From Symbiodinium natans (lineage: Eukaryota > Sar > Dinophyceae > Suessiales > Symbiodiniaceae), in the NCBI GenBank assembly GCA_905221605.1, contig CAJNDS010002754.1:62001-126000 (forward strand): a stretch of 64,000 nt of DNA, in the 5' to 3' direction. Below are positions 20,181 through 31,100 of the stretch, piece by piece. The position numbers and the translations under genes were made by a program. Position 1 is the first letter of the stretch. Every line of letters starts with the position of its first letter. The notes under the pieces were generated by a model. It saw only the letters and a list, made by a program, of their open reading frames with translations, ran no database searches and had not been told where the DNA came from.

Positions 20181-20440
20181 AACATCTTGAATAGAGACTT
20201 CCGAATTAAAAGAATGATATGAAAAGAGTTTTTTTCTATTATTATTAAGAAAATAGAATTTGTGGAAGAAAGGAAATATAAGAATTCTTTTATGAATTCT
20301 TCGAATTCTTTGAATTCATATATATAGAAGATTATGAATTAAATGAAACTTGTCATTCATAACCAGAAATGGAAAACATTTGGATATTTTATATACATTT
20401 TATTGATTAGATGGTTTTGAGTAGACTTACTGAGTCATGG
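20180..20440. other. AT-rich patch with GAATTC palindromes
   Basis: This patch is much more AT-rich than its surroundings and contains repeated GAATTC-centred strings (AAGAATTCTTTTATGAATTC). No gene was found. Confidence 0.5.
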
Positions 20441-20592
20441 GTAGCAGCTGAACGGCCGCAATGTTTTGGAACAACCGTGGAAAGATCTAAAGGGTCTTAA
20501 ATGAAGGAAGATTGTTCGTTGCAACAAGACGAAATGCAAGAAATTCGAGGGGATCATTGAAGACGAAATGAGCAGAAAAGACCATGGTTTGA

Positions 20593-21053
20593 GCGCCCCA
20601 CGAGGCTTTCCAGAACAATGGCAAGCTCAACGCTCGAGGTCAGTCAGGTTTTTTTTTTCGGAAGTTTTACGTTGTTTACCGGAAGCATCTGATCTGCACC
20701 CTCTTTCAGTCCATCAGTTCAAGGGCTCCAACAGGGTGGTTCAAGCAAATTGGGGAATATGTGCGTTTTGCCGAACTCATGGGCAAAAACGCACACATCA
20801 CCCCAATTTGCTTGAACCACCCTGTTGGACCTTGAACGCATGGGCTAAAAGAGGGTGGTTTTTCAAAAAGAGTGCTTCCCTTGAGATGCAGTCCGAAACC
20901 AGCAAAAAGCAATGCCTATGGGAATCCAGATTGCAGATCAGATGCTCCCAGTAAATAACGCATAACTCTTCCGAAAAATGAACTAACTGCTCGAGTGTTG
21001 AATAGCTTTGCTCGTTGCTGCTCTTAACATTGTTCTGGAAAGCCCCGTGGGGG
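20593..21053. repeat. Imperfect foldback (inverted repeat) with a long central hairpin
   Basis: The outer arms CGCCCCACGAGGCTTTCCAG... (about 20,593-20,620) and their reverse complement at about 21,027-21,053 enclose a central hairpin. In the hairpin, 20,719-20,772 pairs with 20,782-20,835 with only a few mismatches around a loop of about nine bases. The structure resembles a foldback or MITE-like element. Target duplications were not evident. Confidence 0.75.
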
Positions 21054-21239
21054 GAGAGTAACTTGGCTAAAAAAACAAAAAGCCAGCAGGGCACAGAGAT
21101 GGTGCTTGGCCCGAATAGGTTTCAAGTTTGACGCTTTCAACCCTGGCCCGAAGCCTTCAAGCTTTCGTGAGCAAACCTTTTGGCCGAACCTGTTTGCTCT
21201 CCACAAACGTTCAAGGGCCATTCACAGGGTGGTGTAATG

Positions 21240-21455
21240 GGGCTTCGAGGGCCTCAAAGGTTTGTGGTATGTCCGTCCCGTCGTGCTCGTGCGGAGTGAG
21301 GGCCCTATGAGTCTGTCTCATGTCCTCTCCCTTCTTGCTCTCAGGGTTTGTGAGGGCCTTGCAGGTTTGTCGTATATCCCTCCCCTCGTGCTCGTAGGTT
21401 TAATTTAGAGGTTCCCAAAGGTTTGTCGTATATCCCTCCGTTGTGCTTTCTTGAT
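21240..21455. repeat. Three degenerate direct repeats
   Basis: The string GGTTTGTCGTATATCCCTCC, with a variant GGTTTGTGGTATGTCCGTCC, recurs near 21,259, 21,364 and 21,420. Each copy is followed by a TCGTGCTCGT-like string. Confidence 0.6.
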
Positions 21456-22022
21456 ATGTGTTTTAGCCAATGCTTCTGAGTTGTGTTTTTTTCAATGATG
21501 CTTTTTGGAGCAGACCAGCAATGACATTTTTTCAAGTTGAAGCTGGCATAGGAGGCATGAGCTATCGGACGAAGTCCAAATCTGGCTAGGCCACATGGGC
21601 CACATGGGCCACGCATTTTGACCAGGCGCGGGCAGCTTTTGCTTGGCTCAACAAGCTGCTACAGAACGGAATCTCAGCCTAGATATGTCGAGGAGAGCTG
21701 ATGCAAAGCAATAGTTACGATAGTGAGAAGGATTTTGTGTTGCAAGCTATGAAAGCCCTAGTCACTTACAACTGCGCAGCTTGTGTTTTTGGAAAGTTGC
21801 GCTGCTGCCATGTGCATCTTTTGCGAGAAAGCCAAAGGCGAGTTGAGTGGAAATTTGACAGCTGCGCAGAAACGCGAGATCGAGTCTTGCGTCGACTTTT
21901 GCCGGCAAGAGTCAACGTCTGGAGATGTGCATCGATCTGGTCAGATTCCGCCCAGTGCCCAAACTGTTTGGATCATGTGTTCTTAGTTTTGAGCGTGTTC
22001 AAATGACTTTGAGGAATTGCAG

Positions 22023-22110
22023 GAGCGGCGCATTCGTGCCACCATCCTCACTGGTTTCTTGGGGGCGGGCAAGACCACCTTCCTGAACTTCGTGCTCAAG
22101 AGCAACTCGG
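22023..22110 (+). CDS. CobW-like GTPase exon: P-loop
   Basis: After an acceptor-like TTGCAG the frame reads ERRIRATILTGFLGAGKTTF and then LNFVLKSN. GFLGAGKTT is the family Walker A. The 3' boundary is uncertain. Confidence 0.65.
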
Positions 22111-25100
22111 GATGTTTACAGGCATTTTACTGTACTTCATTTGGTTTACCGCAATATTTTTTGATGCTTAGAGTTTCCCTACAATTAGAAGGAATACGTA
22201 GATTAAATATGTGGTTTTCGATACGAGCACAATAACTCCAGGTCTTGGGCATGGGAAGCGCATCGCAGTGGTGCAGAATGAGTTCGGCAAAGTTCCTGTC
22301 GATGACCAGCTTATGCTGCTGCTTGGTTTTGAGGGACTTTGCAGATACAAATGAACGAACTTATGCAGTTTCGGCTACATGCGGTTCGGGCGGGATGCTT
22401 GTACTTTGTTTTAAGCATTTGAACTTTTCACACTCTGGTCTGACCACCTTTTCCGGGTCTTGTTGGAGTTCTTGCGAGGTTGGAGCAGTCCGCCGCAGAA
22501 ACCATTGTCATGCCGAATGGTTGCCTTTGTTGCCGTGTTCGTGGGGACCTGGTGGAAGCGCTGAGGTGTGGTAATGTTTGGGAGGGTTCGTTGAGGCTTT
22601 GGGCTTGCGATCCTTGGCATTGACTTGGTGAGCTTGGTCCGGGCTTGGTAACCCCATGCTCGCAACATCTATTGGGGAGCACCTGGAGGTGGGGGTCTGT
22701 GAATGTTTGGGGAGTGGCTCAATGTTCGGGGTTCAACAAAATAGGAAACATGATGAGCCAAACAGCAAAACCCCAAATTCCTGAGCTACTAAACACGTGA
22801 AGCTTGTGACCTTGAGCTTGAAAACCCTCAGCGCAAGGCTCTTCAACCCGAAACACTTCACTTCAAGCTCTGAAATTGATAGCTTGGAGAGATTTTTAGA
22901 ATATAGGGATTCTTGCACGATCCGCCTTAAGCGCGTCTCAGCTCTCTTAATAAAAGCCACATCCTCCCAATTCCCCAAAACACCTCTGCTCCTGACAGGC
23001 GCCTTGCCCCAGAGGATTTGGCCGAGGCATCCGGCAGGAACATCGACTCACTGCTTTCTGGCGGCAAGAAAAATTGCCCCCGATGGATTTTTAGGCGACT
23101 TCTCCCAAAGCAAGTTGGTAGGATTGGCTCCCCTTAGTTTGTGTCATCAAGTGCTTCTCATGTTGCGATTGCCCTAAATGTGTAAGCTTCAGGACCACAT
23201 GTGAGGCCCTGCCCCTGCATGTGTTCATGAGCCAAGTGCGTACCCCAAGCCGAAGAATACTTCCAGTAGAGTTGGAAGCATGGGATGCCTTCTGAGATAA
23301 CATCTGCGTTGACCACATAGTCTATTAGTATGACCACCTTGTTCACCTGTACCACCTTGACTTAGAGATCGTATTACCTCACGCATCACCTGTCACTGAA
23401 TGGTTTCGCTCAGAAGTTGGTTTCACTTCCTTTCAGTGGTGCTACCATGAAGAGAATATGTGAATTAAATTACAAGGAAGTGAAACGAACGCATGAATTT
23501 ACTGAACATACGAACGAAACCCGGGATAGAATGAATGTGGGGCGTGAGCTCCCTTTATATTATACTCTGTGCTCACGCCTTAATAAGGGCCTTGATAGTA
23601 ATACGCAAAAAGACCATATAAGTTTACTATTACAAGGCGAGGCATGAATGTAATGAATGACGCGCGCTTTTCATGAAAGTACAATTGGGGCTTTGATCGG
23701 GGCTTCTTTATTTTTTACTTCTTACGCCTGCGGTTTCTTATGAATAATAATGTGAAGAGAATATAATTCAGGTATATAGGATTCAGAGCTATTCAAAAGC
23801 TAAACTTCCTAAGCCGGACCGTTTTATGAGTTGGGTGCTTAGTTGAACAGAGCCCAAGCGAGGAAAACCACAGCTGCCAATACGGTTAAGGCTTTCAATG
23901 TTTCCGCTTGCGGAGGCGAAGGATTACTCATTCCTGGTTTGGATGTGTAGACTTCCCTTGCACGCATGGGTCACATGGGTCCACATGTTCTTGAAACTCG
24001 GCACCTCATTCTTTTGAACTTGAGGTTTCGCCGGGTTTCGCTTGGAATCGACAAGCTCGATGAGATCATTCTATTTTTGAGCTTTAGGGGTTTTTATGTG
24101 CGCAGCCAGAAAGCTTCGGGCCGTCTCCAAAAGAAAACAGACGCCGAATCAATACAACTCTAATTAGACAATGATTGTTTCGCATGTTTCGCCCGAAGCT
24201 CGGTCTTGAGACTGCTTCGCTCAGGTTGATCGAGTGCTCCGGTCTTTCGGAGGCACCCGCAATCCTCGCAATCATACTAACCATTCTTCTTGCGCTTCTT
24301 GACAAGCCCTCTGTGAGCTTATGTTGGTTGAGAATACACGTATCGGGTGGGAGTGGAGTTGTATGTAGAGCCTGCCAAACGTCACATGCGTGCGAATCGT
24401 ACAGTCCGTGTCCTCTCTTCAAGTTTTGACTTGCAGGAGGTTTTCTCAGAGAAAGCTTGTTCCATGTTGTTTCTAAGTGTCGTTGTGCGGTTTTGCGGTA
24501 CCTGCAACCCGTCTAGGCTTCTGCTTCATCCCCGCCCTCCACAAACATTTCATGGGACCATTACATCTCGGTCCAGCAAAGAACATTGCGTTGGACACAC
24601 TTCGCCTGGAGGTGCTGCCCGTGGCCCAGACTTTCTTCGCCGATCCTTTCGTGCAGGCCGCCTGGTGCATTTGTGGCGGCGGTGGTGCCAACTCCCTCTT
24701 TTGAACCTCGATCCCCAGAAGATTCAAGACAGTTATTAACATCAATCTATGAGGACAATTCTTTCGGCATCCCTTCTGCCGGCTTTCATTGTTCTATTTC
24801 GCTCAACAAAACAGCATCATGTATCAGTGGGCCAATCGTTGGAAATGTGTTTGGCTGGACTAAAGGTTACGTGGTTTGCGAATGGCCCGGTGGGTTTGTG
24901 CAGATACGCCTGGTGATCTCACTAACTATCATTGAGTACCGGTTGCATGCAGGGCTTCCAAGAGGCAGGGAGGTTTAGCCCCCTACCATCCCAATGCTCA
25001 CAACACAGATCGCACTGCCGTCGCACAGTGTTCTCAAGCTTTAGCGCCGACGTCGATTTTCTTATGCCGAAGAGTCGTTTCAAGCTTGCAGATTGGTACC

Positions 25101-28100
25101 GTTTCTGCTCATCAATGGTGGCCGTTTTGCAACAGACAGCTGCCCATGTGTGTGCCAGTGGGTTCCGCCCCAAAGCTACAACCCCAACCCGAAAAAGGGT
25201 ATGTGCGATTCCTCCATTCCACCTTACCCTTCAAACTTCAAGCTCTCCGTGCTCTAAAGAGTGTGGCGCAACATAGTAACCTTTCCATGTGAAGCGGCGA
25301 CGACCACTAACACCTTCCCCACTTGACAGCTACACCTGTCAAACGCAGCCTTCATACAACATTCGGAACAACTGATACTTCTGTGACGGGGTCTCCCTCT
25401 GGTCGCCGAGGCAGGGCCACTTTTGCATTCTTTCAAACTTCGAGATGTTTGGGATTTCATCAGGCTTTGAGTCTTGCGGGTGTGGGTTGGGACTTCGGGT
25501 TTCCGGTGCGGGGATGCTGATGTATTGTCTTGTCTGTCAGCCTTCAGCTAGCCTCAACTGCAAAACATGTCTCAAGTCTTCCTCTAAACAAAAACAGACA
25601 CTGACAACCTTCATTCAACAATGGACTGTTCAGATCAGAACGTCCACCCGGCTCCAAACACCCGGCTCCAACCTCCACCCGGCTCCAACCCAGATGTTCT
25701 CAATCCAGGATTCCCCGAATGGGCGCGGCCAGTGGAGCTCTCCCCCCAGACTTTGGTTGTCTGTAGCCAGAGGGCAGAGTCTTAATTCTTGATAGCAAGT
25801 GAACGGCCCTCTGAGCTTACGCCTGATGGCCTCGGGATTGGGGATGTTTCGGGTTTGGGGCTTTGCGTGGCAGATCTGAAGCTGTAGGTGTCGCAAAAAG
25901 TTGCAGATTCAGGGTCTGCGTGATTTGGAGGCCACAAATGCCCACCCGTGAAACAGAAAGCACGGGCTGTTATGGCCTTCAGTTGCTCTGATGCACCGCA
26001 AAATGTCAGTTTGTGCAGATTCGTACAAGATGTTCTTTTCCTGCTAATGGTAGGAATTCGAGCTGCGGCAAACTGATATGCGAATGCAGGTGAAGGTTGA
26101 TGCTCCAAGACCATCAAGTTGTCAAGACCATGACACGCAGATGAACCGCGAAGTGCCAATACCCTCAGACCCAAGAGCATCCCAAGAGCCACCAACCCCA
26201 AGCCAAGGTCGCAGCAGCGCCGCTGTCGTACTTGGCCTGCGAGACGCCCTGCTGCGACGGCCATGAGAGTCTTCTGGTGGAACACCGGCAGGCTGCACTG
26301 TTGAATTCTTAGCCAGAAGCTAGGGGCAAGTTCTCGATTCTCGAACGTTCTTCTCGCCCTCAGCCCCAAACCATTCAAAGCCCTTGCACTCTCACAGCCC
26401 AAAATGGAAGCGCTCAGGGCTTGCAGATGACTGGCGGACCTGGAAACGAGTCCCAGTTCAAACGCTCCCTCCAATCCTTCAACCCCACCCTAAACGTCCT
26501 TCCTGCAACCATATCAAGATTTCCAGGGCACGAAGATTGGCTTCGCGTCTTTCGAGAGCCCGTTCACCGAAATCGACGACCCCAAAAGTCCTCAGGCTGG
26601 GACAGAGCTTCTTCGCTGCTTTGCTTTCGGGTTGGACGTCCTGTCTGAGGCTAAGACTTCATGTCGTGTAGTGGTCACCGTCTATCATTGTCAACAGCTA
26701 CCCCTGCAATCCTCCACACAATGAGGGAGGTGGGGCCCATGTTGCACAAGATCTTTGCGGTCCACTTTCAATTGAGCCGTTGAAAATTGCATTAAGTTAG
26801 CTGCTCAGAAATGCGGCTGCAGCTTGTGTGACCGTCTCCGACCGGCTTTACGAAGGCCAGATGAATACTCTCATGCAAACTCTAAGCCGCTAAACCATCC
26901 ATTGATTCAGCTGCGAACTTCAGCTACGCCTGCGTCTTGTCTGGATCCTGTAGTGGCCACTTGACGAAGACGTGCTGGCCGTTGCCCTCCATTGAGTGGG
27001 CGAAGCAGCATCATTCTCGTCCCACCCTCCGAAGCCTTCAAAGCGACTCTTTCTCGGAAGGCCTCGCGCACATGAATCTAGCATGTCTTCGGGGGTTTTT
27101 GCAAGGGGTTGAAGTCCCGGCATTGAGAGTTGTGGTATGGATTCAGTGTTTAGGGTTTTTGGTGTTGTTCGTACTTGTACTTCGAAAGATCATCCCAGCC
27201 CTGGCGCAGGGCTACAGCAAGATGGAGATTGTTTGTGCTTCCGACCTTGATGCATACCGCATCAACCGGTGGGCAAAGGACAGCCCGGGCTTTGAGTCTG
27301 CACTCGTTTTTGGCTGCTGTTACTGGTGCTGCTGCTGCTGCTGCCGCTGCTGCTGCTCCGAGCCCTGTGACACTAAATGCACACACATGTGCACACAGGC
27401 CGGCAGCAACAGTTTTTGAAAACCTTGGTCTCAAAGTAGTGGGCCTCAAAGTACTGAGCCTCTAGCTAAAACAGCCAGTCAACTAATTGAAGGGGGGGAA
27501 GGGGGGGGGGGCGAAAAACATTACTCGGGCATGCCAGCAGCCCTCGCATCGACACTGAACAGCTCGCAAGTTGCAATGCTAAACAGCAACTAGGGTAACT
27601 AGGGGAAATTCTCGGTGGAAGCCTGAGGACGTGGATTTATCTTGCAGTGTCTGAGTACCTCAGAACCTCCTTCCCCCCTCATGAAAAAGACACCTGTGAA
27701 TAGTAAGGGTATGCCTCAGTGGGATGCAGTGGGGGTGGTACCACTTTCGAACTGAATCCATCTCTGTTAATGGCGTTTTCGGGTACAGAGGCACTTCTGG
27801 TTTCCAGAACCCGCTGGTCTTTCTCCTGCAGGACGACAAGGATGTGAAGATGAGCCAGGGAATAGCAACGCTGGAGGCCAGAATCGCCCCAAAACCCCCC
27901 CCTCTCAAGCGTTTTCGGTCCTCCAGATGCACTGATTCGAAAGCAGCAGCTCGCTTTCTCCGAGTTCTTGCGAGATCCCACGAGATCCCACAAGATGAGA
28001 TCACTACCTGCATCCTACTCTCAGTTTTTTAATCCAAGAAACCATAAACCATATCACGTGGGGCTCGCAGGATTACGGGCCCCAGGTACTGCTACGAGTA

Positions 28101-31100
28101 GAATCTTCATCTGACTACACAGAGCACTGAGCCGAGGCAGCTCAAGAAGTTAGTAGTTCTTGATGCAAGGTATGGACGACAGCGACTGAAGTGAATCAAA
28201 AGTGCATCAAAGGAAGGGCCACAGAAGCGACAAGCAGTTGCTAGAGTTGTAGACGTCATGTCGTCAAATCACAAAGTGTGCACGGAAAGTCGTGGAAAGG
28301 CCTTTTCCGCGGACATGTCCGGCATGATGCCTCTGGCACCACCTGAAGGTTCCGTTTTCCGGAGAGCGAGAGAGCAGAGAGAAATACCTGGGGCTCCATT
28401 TCGGGGGGGCCTCTTAGAAAGGGCAGAATACAATAGAACTCTGGCTAGATCTGCAGCCCTTGCTTGCGGTGCATCCCAAAAATGAAGATCTTAACAGTGA
28501 GAGTTTTTTCGAGGCTAACCCATGCGGGAGTAGTTTGGGATCCTGTGATCAAGCACACTGAACCGAAGCTTCCACACGGATCTGGTTGGTTAAGCTGAGA
28601 CAGGACAAGGTTGTATGCTTTAGATGATTGATGAGGTCAAGACCGTCCGCTGTTTAAGCGCTTGAGTCAACAGACGGCGCGACCTTGTGGTGTTGTTGGA
28701 GCCTAACATCGCCCCACCCCCCCTTTCAGCGCAGGATACCTCGCAGACAGCCCCGATGGGCAAACTGCTCCTCGTCGGCGAGGACTTGTTTGCCTAAAGT
28801 GGGGCTCAGGCTTGAGGCATAGAGGCACAAAGCATATTACGCGGATTCTGGATTTGCCCAAGGGCATGGAGAACTTTTCATCATGATCTTCTGACCTAAC
28901 CCCGTGCCTTTCCGGCACATTCTGAGCCCAAGAACTTCTGAACTTAAGGCTTCTAAGCCGTTCTCAGCCTATGCCAACAGGCGAACCACTGAATGTTCAT
29001 AAACCAGGAAGTTTTGTAACCTGAGGTGGAACGACCCCTTGAGTGGTTTAGGGGAGGATGGGGGTGGGGGGCCCAGAAGAGGGGGTGGGAGAAAGAGAAG
29101 GAGAAGGGGGACTTGGCTCGGCAAGGCCTTCAGAAGAAAAAGGAACATCATATGAGAGCCTTGTGTTGTGCTTGGGCCATGTGCCCAATTTGAATTTGGG
29201 CGCACTTCGAGGGCACTGCTGACTGCTTCTTTTTGCAGAACTGCACAGAAGCGGCATGTTGGGCGCCTCCGGAGTGGGGTTCGGTGGATGATTTGTTATG
29301 CGTGTGCGTGTTTGTTTGTGCAGTTCTTTGTTTTCAATACCAAGACAAGCGCCCTGAACTTTGAACTGAAGTACTGACTCCCGAAGATTCCCTTCGACCC
29401 TAAACCGCCTGAACTTCAGAATCTCATCAAAAGGTCCTCGATCTGGGGGACACCGCGGAGTTCCTGGACCTGGAGGGCGATGGGCTGCCACCCCGACACG
29501 GGTTTGTCAGGCTTTTGGCTTGAGGTGGAAGAAAGTCAAGAAAAATAAGCGTCAAACATGAACATTTGTGAATGGACTTTGTTCGCTCTGTTTGCTCCAA
29601 ATACAGCATGTCCCAGCTGATGAGTATGGGGATAAGATCTCGAGACGGTTACTGTAAATGCCAGAGCTTTCGACATGCATGTATGACCCCAGCTACATGT
29701 GGATGTTGTACTCGACATAAGCTTACAAGGAGCAAGAGCACGGGCACGGATCATTGTGGGGTTCTGTGGCGCTGCAGGGCCAAGCTGCAGACGATCCAGA
29801 CCTGAGGTCCTGAGAACATTTCTCGGTTCGATCCTTGCCCGTCATTTTGAACTCTACAGCTTTCCAAGGCTAACATCAGCGGTTCCTTGCCAACGCTTGG
29901 CAAGTGCCAATTCGGCTCTGAACCGTAGCTGGTCCCCCAAGCGATGGGGAACGCTTGCGCGCACGTGAGCGCTAAGTCTCTCAGCATACAACTGAAGCAC
30001 CCTCGCATCTGGTCCGTCAAAGTCGAGGTCTAATTGTTGCAAGTTTGCACAGATAGCGACAAAAAGCAGTCCTCAAAACGACCTAAACTGTGATGGGTTT
30101 GAGTTTTGCGTCGGCAGCAGCCCTTTGTCCACAAAGTGGACAGAGCATTGCCCGAGTTTTTTGTCTCAGAACTTTTTCAGCCTTCAAGGTCCAGGGTTGC
30201 CCTTTGACAAAGGGGCTGTAAGGGGGTCTAAGGTCCCAAATAAGGCCTTAACAGGCCCAATTCTGCCCTCAAAACGCCTTTATACGGCACTCTGGGCCCT
30301 TACACCACCCTCCCTTGCACCGCGGTGGTTCCTTATGAAAAGTGAACTAAATTGAGCTAAGATGCTAGACCACAAAGCCAAGAGGGCATCCTGCTGCCCT
30401 GATGATCCTCCGACTGTCTCGGGGCTCCCCCGGGCCGAACGCTCGTCGAGGTTTCGCGATGCCACTTCACCTGATGCGCATCGAAGAGCTTCAGAATGCC
30501 TAGTTCAACTCATAGGGGTCGTCATGCTCGTCGGGATGTCTCTGCCCCAGCCACTTGCCCCCCAGTTGAACCTTAGCGCAGTTGGACGGAATTGGATACG
30601 GTTCAGTGGAAGTTCGGGGCTCAGGGTGACCAACATATAGAGTCCAAGCCACTGTTGCAAAAATGCTTTCAAAGCCAGGGAGTAAACTGAGTAAACCTCT
30701 CAGTATGCTCAATGTAAAGATGGCCTTGACCAGGGGGGTGCCCATTGATATGCCGGGAAGAACCCTGGCCCTGCAGCGAATTCGCCCATGTGTCTCCGCT
30801 TCCTTTGGCTTCATTGAGCTCTTTTGAAACCTACAATCGGAGCCCGGAGTCTTATTTACTTATTGTGGTTCTTGCAGGCTCAACAATGCTATGCGATATC
30901 AGTCGTCTTGAAACGGCAAATGGAGAGGTCTTGGTGGGGCGCAGAGCTTCGAGCGGTTTGGAGTAGTTGAGCTCCAAACCCTTTGAACTTGCAGCAATTT
31001 GGCCAAAATCGCCAGCATAGGCATTTCTCAAGATCGGGGTCACACAGCATTAGGACTGAAATGCCATGAGGCCTCGTTTTGGTATGCACAAAACCAGGAT

